Shown here one piece after another: positions 7,284-17,709 of a stretch of DNA of 64,000 bases (positions within the stretch are counted from its first letter, which is position 1; every line of letters starts with the position of its first letter). The notes under the pieces were generated by a model. It made no database searches. It was given only the letters and a program-made list of their open reading frames with translations, and was not told where the DNA came from. Made by a program: the position numbers and the translations under genes. This DNA is from JAKAVN01 sp963796565 (GTDB lineage: Bacteria; Desulfobacterota; Binatia; Binatales; Binataceae), in NCBI GenBank assembly GCA_963796565.1, contig CAWCMA010000003.1:248001-312000 (forward strand), read 5' to 3'.

Positions 7284-8579
7284 ATGGGCGAAATCGGTTG
7301 GGATGAAGGGCCGCGAATCTACAATCTGTTTCCGCTCCTGGCCGGCCCGATGCCGCGTTGGAGCGCGCATGTCGCGCGCGCACGCGCGATGGGATTCAAC
7401 TGGCTATTTACCAATCCTATTCAGCAATCGGGTTTTTCGGGGAGTCTCTATTCCATAAAAAACCATTACGCGATCGACGCGCGGATGATCGATCCGGCTG
7501 GCGCAGTGCCCCAAGACCAGTTGCGCGCGATGGTTGGGGCGGTTCATAGCGCGGGGATGCGCTTGATGATGGATCTCGTGATCAACCATACCGCTATCGA
7601 CTCGCCGCTCGTGCGTGAACATCCGCAATGGTACCGGCGCGGTCCCGACGGCCGTCCGCTACATCCGGGAACGCAGGACGGCGACCGCTGGGTGACGTGG
7701 GGCGACCTCTACGAAATCGACAACGAGGCGAGTCCCGATCGCGAGCGTCTGTGGCGCTACTGGATCGATCTCGCGAAAGTATGCACCACGTTCGGGTTCG
7801 ACGGCTTTCGTTGCGATGCAGCGTACAAGGTGCCCGACGAGCTGTGGCGACGGCTTATCGGAGAGGTCAAGAATTCCGCGCCCGGCGCGATGTTCTTCGC
7901 CGAGTCGCTCGGATGCCCGTTCGACGACGTGGTCAAGCTCGGACGCGCCGGCTTCGATTTCCTTTTCAACAGTTCCAAGTGGTGGGACTTCACCGCGCCC
8001 TGGTGCCTGAAGCAGTACCGCGAAAGCGGCGCGGTCGCTCCTTCAGTAAGCTTCGCCGAGTCCCACGATACCGAGCGCCTGGCAGCCGAACTCGGCGGCG
8101 ACCAGGAAGCGGTCAAGATGCGCTACGCGTTTTCAGCGCTGTTCTCGACGGGCGTGATGATGCCGATGGGATTCGAATACGGGTTCCGCCGCCGTCTCAA
8201 CGTCGTTAAGACAAGGCCGCAGGATTGGGAGCAGCCGGCGTGGGAACTCAGCGAGTATATCGCTGCAGTCAACCGGCTCAAGGCGTCGCATCGTACATTC
8301 AACGAGGAAGGACCGATCGACGCAGTGGAACCCGGCAATGCGATGCTCTTCGCGTTTCTAAAATCGTCACGCGATCGCTCCGAGCGGGCGCTGGTGATCC
8401 TCAACAAGGATCGCAAAAATGCGCAGCTTTGCGATCTCGCACGGGTCGGCTATCTGTTCGCAGGCGCGGGCGGAGTTGAGGACGTTTCGCCGGAGATGCG
8501 GCTTGTCCCGGCGCCGGGAACCCAGATCTGCCGGCTCGAGCCCTCGGGAGTTGGGGTGCTGGTGGCGCGATTCGGCTAG
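7284..8579 (+). CDS. GH13 alpha-amylase-family enzyme, GlgE-like
   Basis: Protein of 431 residues from the ATG at 7284. It begins almost directly with PRIYNLFPLLAG and MGFNWLFTNP, then FSGSLYSIKNHY, the order seen in GlgE maltosyltransferases and their relatives. Catalytic residues are complete: DLVINH (residues 97-102), nucleophile Asp178 in GFRCDAAY, acid/base Glu207 in FFAESLG and Asp262 in ESHDTER. The N-terminal beta domains of GlgE are missing, and the protein is about 230 residues shorter than GlgE. It could be a glucanotransferase or hydrolase on short alpha-1,4-glucans. Coupled to the CBM48-esterase upstream, which supports a glucan role for this cluster. Confidence 0.85.
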   Translation: MGEIGWDEGPRIYNLFPLLAGPMPRWSAHVARARAMGFNWLFTNPIQQSGFSGSLYSIKNHYAIDARMIDPAGAVPQDQLRAMVGAVHSAGMRLMMDLVINHTAIDSPLVREHPQWYRRGPDGRPLHPGTQDGDRWVTWGDLYEIDNEASPDRERLWRYWIDLAKVCTTFGFDGFRCDAAYKVPDELWRRLIGEVKNSAPGAMFFAESLGCPFDDVVKLGRAGFDFLFNSSKWWDFTAPWCLKQYRESGAVAPSVSFAESHDTERLAAELGGDQEAVKMRYAFSALFSTGVMMPMGFEYGFRRRLNVVKTRPQDWEQPAWELSEYIAAVNRLKASHRTFNEEGPIDAVEPGNAMLFAFLKSSRDRSERALVILNKDRKNAQLCDLARVGYLFAGAGGVEDVSPEMRLVPAPGTQICRLEPSGVGVLVARFG

Positions 8580-8766
8580 TTAACGACGCATCGCCGATTC
8601 GTTTCCTGGACTGTGCTCGCGCCGGACATTTCGCACGCGGATCCTTATAGCGAAGTCCCCAAGCGGAGTGAGCATTGACCGCGCAGAATCGGGGCGGGCG
8701 CTCGCAGAGCGTTCGCTCCCCAGTTCGAGTCAAGCCATTTGCCGTCGTAGGTTGAACTTCTCGGCT

Positions 8767-9051
8767 TCAAGCCTCGCTCGCCGCGTGAACCGCGACCGGA
8801 TAGCAAGCAGCAGCTGGCTCATGAACGCGACCATCGGCCGCTTCATTACCATAGGCGCACCCGCGCGTCATCTCGGATAAGGTTTTCGGGAGGCACAGCC
8901 GTACCCGCGACGGGGACTTGCGGCTTAGGACGATCACCTGCTGACGCAGAACCAGGTTTTTGGCCTCGAGGCGCGCCCGTGACTTGAGTCGGGATCGTGC
9001 GACGAGCAGGAGCTTGGTGAAGAACTCGAGCATCGCGTCTTCCAGTAGCAC
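8767..9051 (-). pseudogene. Integrase-type transposase remnant, N-terminal part
   Basis: The first half (LLLVARSRLKSRARLEAKNL, then VLRQQVIVLSRKSPSRVRL) matches the N-terminus of the widespread integrase-core transposases whose family phrase is AENLVLRQQLIVLRRK. The match fades after about 55 residues and the DDE core is missing, so this is a dead fragment. A second, independent remnant of a similar family lies at 11829. The frame to 8767 beyond the match is probably meaningless. Confidence 0.55.
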
Positions 9052-9162
9052 AATTATCGTATTCCGTCACCCCGGACGAAGTTTTGGTAGTGCGTCAGTG
9101 ACGCACTACCGAAGTTTTCGGTAGCGACAACGGATGCTCTGGGGGCGACCATCCCACAAGCG

Positions 9163-10473
9163 TTAGGTTGGACCGCGCTCGTCGTGCCAACGTGCCATGT
9201 GACCGACGTGGGTCGGGAGGTAGGCTCCCGGTTGAAAATGAGCGTCATAGAAGTCCGTGTCGATGTGTTGAGCCTGAACGTAGCCGGCCACGAGGATGCT
9301 CGGAATCGTCGCTGGAAACTTTCCGTAGGTGTCGAAGACATATTGGGCCATCTCTCCCAGACATTCGAGAAACTCCGCCCCATACGGAGTGACGCTCCCT
9401 TTCACTTCGCTGTTGCGGCGGAATGGGCCGGGAGTGCTGGGATCGTAAGCCCCACCGGGACCGAATTTGCGCCGTGCCAGTATCTCGACCGCGGCGCGCA
9501 TATCTCGCTGGTAGGGGGGACACAATCCTTCGTAATAGCCATCGAGCCCGACCGGATTAGGTAAGGTCCAGCGTGGGTCGCTAATGAAACGGAATCCCAG
9601 CCCTTTGATTCCCTGCTCCGCGTACGCGCCAAGGACGCTGGAAGGGTCGATCCCCGTGAAGAACCAGCCCCCGAGGCCCATGCCCTGCAGAGTAAGTATC
9701 GCATTGTGCGCCATGAAGGCGATTTCCATCGAGCACATCGAGTGTATGAACTGCTCCAGAAAGGACAGCGGCACGGGTTTCGTTTCTGCCAGAAGGCCCG
9801 AGCGGATGAACGGGGCGAGGTTTCCCGCCGGCCGCTTGGCATAGTCGTCGATGAGCATGTAGCCGCTGCCAGCGAAAATGGCGAGCAGCGCCAGCCATTC
9901 CTCGCTCTGGTCGGCCACAGGAATGAAGAGCGTGGAACCGGGAGCGTTGGCAACCCAGAGGTTGTGCTCCATCGTATAGGGTGGCTTCTGCGGCAGGTCC
10001 AGGCGCTGATCGCTGAGTTTCACCGTATGCTGTCGGCAGGCGGTCAATATCCGTTCGACGCCATCCGTCTCTCCCTCGAACTCTCGCACCTGCGTGGGCT
10101 GGGTGTCGCGCAGGTTGGTGAAGTAAACCCCGTGGTCATCGGTATAAAAGAGCGTCGGTGTGCCAATCCCCGCGCCGGTCGGGGCAGTGCGTCCGCCAGA
10201 GCGTACCGGATAATGAGCAAGCTCCGCCGGGCGGCTCGGAGTGTGCGGGATGCCGAAGTTCCAGCCGGTCACCCCCGTGGCGGTGGCAACCAGGATCGCC
10301 TGCTCCAGCTCGGAGAGCGGCACGGGCGCGTGGCGAGACTTGAACGCAAGCGGACCCGAGGGAATCTCCATCCCCATCGCGAAACGGCGCGCCCGCCGTC
10401 CGAAAATTGCACTCATCAGGGGAAACGTTAACAGTTCACGAATCGGGTTCGCTGCTTTTGCTGGTTTAGCCAT
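9163..10473 (-). CDS. Large conserved-looking protein of unknown function
   Basis: Protein of 436 residues. I chose the ATG at 10473 (MAKPAKAANPIREL) because AGGAGG lies 7-8 bases before it; the frame extends 20 codons further upstream without a ribosome site. No firm family. The N-terminal part has PLSELEQAILVATATGVTGW, which recalls the PLSELLWAATG segment of SagB-like nitroreductases, so a flavin nitroreductase fold is possible. The middle is rich in Gly, Pro and aromatic residues (EHNLWVANAPGSTLF; GMGLGGWFFTG; LDGYYEGLCPPY). No signal peptide. Good codon structure over its whole length and an ideal ribosome site argue that it is real. It is isolated, between two transposase remnants. Confidence 0.65.
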   Translation of the reverse strand: MAKPAKAANPIRELLTFPLMSAIFGRRARRFAMGMEIPSGPLAFKSRHAPVPLSELEQAILVATATGVTGWNFGIPHTPSRPAELAHYPVRSGGRTAPTGAGIGTPTLFYTDDHGVYFTNLRDTQPTQVREFEGETDGVERILTACRQHTVKLSDQRLDLPQKPPYTMEHNLWVANAPGSTLFIPVADQSEEWLALLAIFAGSGYMLIDDYAKRPAGNLAPFIRSGLLAETKPVPLSFLEQFIHSMCSMEIAFMAHNAILTLQGMGLGGWFFTGIDPSSVLGAYAEQGIKGLGFRFISDPRWTLPNPVGLDGYYEGLCPPYQRDMRAAVEILARRKFGPGGAYDPSTPGPFRRNSEVKGSVTPYGAEFLECLGEMAQYVFDTYGKFPATIPSILVAGYVQAQHIDTDFYDAHFQPGAYLPTHVGHMARWHDERGPT

Positions 10474-11356
10474 GGGAAATCCTCCTCTGTATTTCTCACC
10501 CGCGAACACACGGGAGTCTTCACTGACGACCAAGATGAATGTAATCGGTCACATCGAGCCTGCTCGCACTACTATGCTGCCTTCCTGGACGTGCTGCGTT
10601 TGCAGGCTCAGCCGGAACTGACGCGCGCCACCGCGCTAGTTCACGGGCGTCATTCGCCACGACTCGTAAAAAGGCCGAGCGGGCGATCACCACGCCGGCT
10701 CCGATGACCCAAGTGATTAGCGACGGCATAATCATTGCTCCAACTTTGCTGAGAGTCGCGCTTCGAGCACCGAATTGAAAGGAGTCGTTGCGGCAGGTTG
10801 CAACCGCGAAAATCCTCGGCACGATCTGCTTTCACCGCCCTGCGTGCCGAATGCAAACCCGACTTCCCGTGAGAATCGGGTCATCCCCCTCTCTATCCGT
10901 CTACACAAAGTGCGCGCCGCTCGAATCAGTGCTTCTCCAGCCGGGCACGCTGTCGGTCGCGGTAGAAGAGGGCCCAAGGAGTCGGCTTCTTGAGCCCTCA
11001 TCCCCTCGCTTCATGTCGCGGTTTTTGAAGACGCGAGCGCCTTGACCGCATCGGCAGTCATGGGCTTTCCGCCGATGCCCCAATCGCCGCAAACGTCACG
11101 CCGCGCCGCTTTGCACCTCCTCGATGGTCAGTTTGGCGGCGCCGTTCAGCTTCAGACTAATCTCGCGCGATACTTGATCGGCGGCTCGACGCTGCAGGAC
11201 ATTGCCCGCCGCGGTCTCCTATACGGCATTTTAGGCAGGTTCACCCTCGCGGCGGTGCTCAACCAGAACACCACGGTGACTCACGAAAGCGTTGACTATA
11301 TATCGAAGCTGGAGCTCATTTACCAGTTCTGAAAACGATAACCAACAAAGGGGATA
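10474..11356. other. Long intergenic region with decayed coding sequence
   Basis: An 880-base gap before the cytochrome gene. No open frame is convincing. On the minus strand two short pieces look like the leftovers of one gene: ADQVSREISLKLNGAAKLTI followed by EEVQSGAA (about 11195-11105) and GIGGKPMTADAVKALASSKT (about 11075-11010). A frameshift or stop separates them. I cannot name the family. The rest shows no RNA gene, repeat or terminator that I can support. Confidence 0.4.
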
Positions 11357-11713
11357 ATGATGAACTACAAAGCGCTGACTCTAATAGCGGCGGCCTTGAC
11401 CTTCGCCGCACCTGCAATTGCGGCGAACCTTCAGGCCGGTAAGGCCTACATGGAAAAGCATTGTGCGCAATGCCACGGCAAGGACGGATCAGGAAACGGC
11501 CCCGCCCTCGCAATAATCGGAGCCAACGTGACTCCCAAGAATTGGACTAGCAAGGCAGCCATGTCGGGGTTATCTGATGCCGATCTGACCAACATCATCA
11601 CCAAGGGGGGCGCCGCCGTCGGCAAGTCGAATTTTATGCCGGCCTTTGGAGCAAAGGCTTCTCCCGCCAAAATTGCCGACATGGTTGCGTATATCAGATC
11701 GTTGGCCAAATAG
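11357..11713 (+). CDS. Small secreted c-type cytochrome
   Basis: Protein of 118 residues. Residues 1-22 are a Sec signal peptide (MMNYKALTLIAAALTFAAPA, with cleavage after AIA). One heme c site, CAQCH, lies near residue 36, and the likely sixth ligand Met is in NFMPAFG near residue 93. This is the plan of class I monoheme cytochromes. It would act in the periplasm as an electron carrier. GGGGAT lies just upstream of the start. The gene is alone, so its partner is not known; the NO reductase 50 kb away is of the quinol type and would not need it. Confidence 0.85.
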   Translation: MMNYKALTLIAAALTFAAPAIAANLQAGKAYMEKHCAQCHGKDGSGNGPALAIIGANVTPKNWTSKAAMSGLSDADLTNIITKGGAAVGKSNFMPAFGAKASPAKIADMVAYIRSLAK

Positions 11714-11739
11714 TAAAAATCGTTGGCCAATAGTAAAAA
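11699..11739 (+). repeat. Short tandem duplication across the cytochrome stop codon
   Basis: A 21-base unit (TCGTTGGCCAAATAGTAAAA plus A) is followed directly by a second copy that has lost one A. The first copy includes the last codons and the TAG stop of the cytochrome c gene. It looks like a replication-slippage duplication, with no effect on the protein. Confidence 0.8.
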
Positions 11740-11828
11740 CTTCCTCAAGTGGCGCACTGCAGGCCCATAAGCCAAGGACTTTATGAAAGCTAGGAGACGC
11801 GACTTCACCGGCAGATACTGCCTGCCTG

Positions 11829-12353
11829 TCAACGTTCGATGAGAAAGACTTGGCCAAAATCAGCGCGCTCCCGCCTCCCCGGGGCGAGCGCCTGGTGGCC
11901 TACCACCACAGAATCACCACCGAAGCGGGGTGGCACGTTTACCACGTCGTCTGGAGGGTGAAAGGTAGTTTGAACCGGCTCGACAATCTTGGCTTTGTTC
12001 ATCTGCCGGATCAGATCACGAATTTCGCGATCTATTGACGGCCGTCCAGACCTTGAGCGCCAACGCCAATAGAGCCGGAGGCCTTGACGGTGCCACTGGA
12101 CCACGGTGGCCGGCTTTACCAACACCATGATGTTCAGGCACCGCGGCCAGACCCGGTAAAGCCAGATGCAGAGTAGAGGGTCGAGCGCGAAGAGCTGAGG
12201 GCGACCAAGACACTGGCGATGCAGGACTGCTAGTTGGTGGCGGAGCGCAATGACCTCGAGCTCCAATTTCACGCGGCTGCGAAACCTACCAGCCAGCCAC
12301 GAAACAAGCTCTGAGACGGTTGCGAGCCTGCCCGTGACACTAAGGCCTGGCAA
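11829..12353 (-). pseudogene. Integrase-type transposase remnant
   Basis: The N-terminal 120 or so residues match integrase-core transposases: LELEVIALRHQLAVLHRQ, then LCIWLYRVWPRCLNIMVLVK, then PATVVQWHRQGLRLYWRW and RSRSGRPSIDREIRDLIRQM. Similarity stops abruptly after RQMNKAK (about 11975); the catalytic DDE residues that should follow are absent, and the remaining frame reads as unrelated sequence. A dead fragment of an element related to the remnant at 8767 but not a copy of it. Confidence 0.65.
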
Positions 12354-12495
12354 GATAAATCGCCAGACCTTCCCATGCTTTCGGAGTTTTCAGTAAGGAC
12401 AGCTCGCGCTCACGGCCTCCATTTCAAACCGGCACCAAAACTGGCACCGGGCGATTGTTGAGAATCTCAAAATCAGTGTAAATGCTTGATTTTAT

Positions 12496-12570
12496 TGGTG
12501 GGCGGTGCAGGTTTCGAACCTGCGACCCTCGGCTTGTAAGGCCGATGCTCTACCGCTGAGCTAACCGCCC
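12496..12570 (-). tRNA. tRNA-Val (anticodon TAC), CCA encoded
   Basis: A complete cloverleaf can be drawn on the minus strand: 7-bp acceptor stem GGGCGGT/ACCGCCC, D arm GCTC...GAGC, anticodon stem TCGGC/GCCGA with loop CTTACAA (anticodon TAC, valine), variable GGGTC, and T arm GCAGG-TTCGAAA-CCTGC. The discriminator A is followed by an encoded CCA at 12498-12496. It lies downstream of the HU gene, part of the familiar lon-HU-tRNA neighbourhood. Confidence 0.95.
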
Positions 12571-12758
12571 TCCGCCCTCGATACTCACAAGATCGCAGCC
12601 TCCGCCCCCGAAAGTGTATCGAGCACGCCGCAGCAGCAATCATCGAAGCAATCATACCAAACATCATGGGGCCCGGGCGCGGGAGCTCCGCACAAGCGAA
12701 CGCCGCGCCCCTGCGGGCGCGGCGCCTGTCCGCTAAGATGGCCGCGCCGCGCGCGGGC

Positions 12759-13076
12759 TCAGGCCGGTGGCGGACTCGCTTGCGAGCTGCCACCGGGGAC
12801 GACGTCGTTGAGCGAGTCTTTGAGCTGCTTACCAGCGCGAAACTTGGCCGAACGGCTGGCCGAAATCTGGATCGCTTCGCCGGTCTTCGGATTGCGCCCT
12901 ACCCGCGAGGCCCGCTCCGAAACCGAAAACGTTCCGAAGCCCGAGATGTTCACGCGGTCTCCCTGCTTGAGCGCGGTGACAATGTCGTCGAGCAGGAGAT
13001 TGACCGCCTTCTCGGCCTCGGCCTTGTTAAGGTTGAGCTTGTTGGCGAGTCCCTCGATTAGTTCGGCCTTTGTCAT
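12759..13076 (-). CDS. hup: DNA-binding protein HU
   Basis: Protein of 105 residues starting MTKAELIEGLANKLNLNKAE. It has the HU/IHF signature: the helix-rich dimerisation region, VNISGFGTFSVSERASRVGR and the DNA-embracing arm RNPKTGEAIQI with the conserved Asn-Pro, then SRSAKFRAGKQLKDSLN. Usual length is about 90 residues; here a 12-residue Ser/Pro tail (GGSSQASPPPA) is added. A nucleoid-associated histone-like protein that bends DNA. It lies directly downstream of lon, an arrangement common in proteobacteria. Confidence 0.95.
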   Translation of the reverse strand: MTKAELIEGLANKLNLNKAEAEKAVNLLLDDIVTALKQGDRVNISGFGTFSVSERASRVGRNPKTGEAIQISASRSAKFRAGKQLKDSLNDVVPGGSSQASPPPA

Positions 13077-13219
13077 TTATCCGTCCGGCCCCCGTTACTG
13101 CTGGGCTTGTTAGGGCGCGCCCCCCTCGGCGTGGTGCGAACGCGCGCGGCAATCTCACCGCGGATTCTGCCGGGAATTTTCTCGACAATATTCCCGGTAA
13201 TATTCCTCGTTGCCGAGTC

Positions 13220-15712
<2,493 letters not shown>

Positions 15713-15735
15713 CGGTTGTCGATTCCTGAGATGTT

Positions 15736-16986
15736 TCAGGCGGTTTCAGCGGTTTTCTGGTAAACCAGCAACGGCTGTTCCTTTTGCGTGACCACCTCCT
15801 CGGAAATCAGAACCTCCTTGATGTTGGGCTGCGAGGGGATTTCGTACATCAGGTCCACCATGATGGTTTCCATTATAGCACGCAGGCCGCGGGCCCCCGA
15901 CTTGCGTTTGAGCGCCTCGCGCGCGATTGCGCGCAGCGCTCCCTGGGTGAATTTAAGGTGGACGTTCTCCATGTCGAACAATTTCTGATACTGGCGCACC
16001 AGCGCGTTCTTGGGCTCGGTCAGAATCCGCACCAGCGCGTCCTCATCCAGCTCGCCGAGCGTCGCGATTACCGGCAGGCGCCCGACGAATTCCGGGATCA
16101 GTCCGAACTTGAGCAGGTCCTCGGGCTGCACTTCGTTGAGCAGCTCGGAGACCGTCTTGGGATCGCGATGGGAGAGGTCGGCCCGAAAGCCCATCGTCTT
16201 GCCCGCGATGCGCCGGCGGATGATGTCGTCCAAGCCCACGAACGCGCCCCCGCAGATGAACAGGATGTTGGTGGTGTCGACCTGCAGGAATTCCTGCTGC
16301 GGATGCTTGCGCCCGCCCTTGGGCGGCACGCTCGCCATCGTGCCCTCGACGATCTTGAGCAGCGCCTGCTGCACGCCTTCACCCGAGACGTCGCGCGTGA
16401 TCGAGGGATTGTCGCCCTTGCGCGCGATCTTGTCGATCTCGTCGATATAGACGATGCCGCGCTGGCAGCGCTCGATGTCATAGTCGGCGTTTTGCAGCAG
16501 CGACAGGATGATGTTCTCGACGTCTTCGCCGACGTAGCCGGCCTCGGTCAGCGAGGTCGCGTCGGCGATGGTGAAGGGCACCTGTAGAAAGCGCGCCAGA
16601 GTCTGCGCCAGCAGGGTCTTGCCCACGCCGGTCGGGCCGATCAGCAGAATGTTGGACTTCTGCAGTTCGACTTCGCCGGTCACCATCTGGGAGTCGATGC
16701 GCTTATAGTGGTTGTGCACCGCCACCGAGAGGATCTTCTTGGCCCGCTCCTGGCCGATCACGTACTGGTCGAGCACGCGCTTGATCTCGGCCGGCTTGGG
16801 CACCGCCGAGGTCTGGCTGAAGGCCTCTTCGCTGTCGGTTTCCTCGGCAATGATGTCGTTGCAGAGGTCGATGCACTCGTCGCAGATATAAACCGTCGGG
16901 CCCGCGATTAGCTTGCGGACTTCGTCCTGGCTCTTGCCGCAGAACGAGCAGACCAGGTTGCCCGAGCGGTCGTCATGCTTGGCCAT
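15736..16986 (-). CDS. clpX: ClpX, ATPase subunit of the ClpXP protease
   Basis: Protein of 416 residues, typical of ClpX. The N-terminal zinc-binding domain is intact (CSFCGKSQDEV, then CDECIDLC), followed by AAA+ motifs: Walker A GPTGVGKT, Walker B IVYIDEIDKI, and the pore loop in GYVGEDVEN. It unfolds tagged substrates and passes them to ClpP. The C-terminus contains SGARGLRAIMETIM, the sensor-2 region. Nineteen bases separate it from clpP upstream and 23 from lon downstream, so the three are likely one transcript. Confidence 0.98.
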   Translation of the reverse strand: MAKHDDRSGNLVCSFCGKSQDEVRKLIAGPTVYICDECIDLCNDIIAEETDSEEAFSQTSAVPKPAEIKRVLDQYVIGQERAKKILSVAVHNHYKRIDSQMVTGEVELQKSNILLIGPTGVGKTLLAQTLARFLQVPFTIADATSLTEAGYVGEDVENIILSLLQNADYDIERCQRGIVYIDEIDKIARKGDNPSITRDVSGEGVQQALLKIVEGTMASVPPKGGRKHPQQEFLQVDTTNILFICGGAFVGLDDIIRRRIAGKTMGFRADLSHRDPKTVSELLNEVQPEDLLKFGLIPEFVGRLPVIATLGELDEDALVRILTEPKNALVRQYQKLFDMENVHLKFTQGALRAIAREALKRKSGARGLRAIMETIMVDLMYEIPSQPNIKEVLISEEVVTQKEQPLLVYQKTAETA

Positions 16987-17005
16987 TACTGCCTCCCACC
17001 GCCCT

Positions 17006-17602
17006 TCACTTGGAGGACCCTCGCCTAACGATTACCTCATCGATCAGTCCGTATTCAACCGCCTGCTCGGGCGACATGAACATGTCGCGATCGGTGTCTT
17101 TCTCGATCTTGCTCAACTTCTGTCCGGAGTGGCGCACGAAGATGTTGTTGAGTTCCTCGCGGATGCGCAAAATCTCGCGCGCCTGAATCTCGAGGTCGAC
17201 CGCCTGGCCCTGCGCGCCGCCGAGCGGCTGATGGATCATTATCCGCGAATGCGGCAGCGCGTAACGCCGTCCCCGTTGCCCCGCGGTCAGCAGCACCGCT
17301 CCCATGCTCGCCGCCTGTCCCAGGCACAGCGTGGAAACGGGAGGCTTGATGAATTGCATAGTATCATAGATCGCAAGCCCCGCCGTGACCGATCCGCCCG
17401 GCGAGTTGATGTAGAAGCTAATCTCTTTTTCCGGATCCTCGGACTCCAGGAACAGGAACTGCGCGGTCACCAGGTTGGCGACGTCGTCGTTCACTTCACT
17501 GCCGAGGAAAACGATGCGGTCTTTGAGCAGGCGAGAGTATATGTCGTAAGACCGCTCGCCACGGCCGGTCTGTTCAACGACGATCGGGACCAGGTTGCTC
17601 AT
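17006..17602 (-). CDS. clpP: ClpP, proteolytic subunit of the Clp protease
   Basis: Protein of 198 residues, the usual length. Catalytic Ser is in CLGQAASMGA and the His in PHSRIMIHQPLGG; the Asp follows in DTDRDMF. LVPIVVEQTGRGERSYDIYS at the N-terminus is the family hallmark, including the processing region. It forms a double-heptamer chamber in the cytoplasm and works with ClpX, encoded next. About 100 bases separate it from tig upstream. Confidence 0.98.
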   Translation of the reverse strand: MSNLVPIVVEQTGRGERSYDIYSRLLKDRIVFLGSEVNDDVANLVTAQFLFLESEDPEKEISFYINSPGGSVTAGLAIYDTMQFIKPPVSTLCLGQAASMGAVLLTAGQRGRRYALPHSRIMIHQPLGGAQGQAVDLEIQAREILRIREELNNIFVRHSGQKLSKIEKDTDRDMFMSPEQAVEYGLIDEVIVRRGSSK

Positions 17603-17709
17603 AAGCCCCCGGCCCGCCGCGGCCGGTGATAATTTCTCCGTGCAGGCACCCCACTTAAAATTCTAACCAGTTTGGGATAGCGCGGCAACCTGAAATCCGC
17701 GATGCGCCG

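Noticed and set aside
10520..10822. 100-codon minus-strand frame with one hydrophobic stretch
   Set aside because: No ribosome site, no family and its end overlaps the upstream region of the 9163 gene; kept as non-coding.
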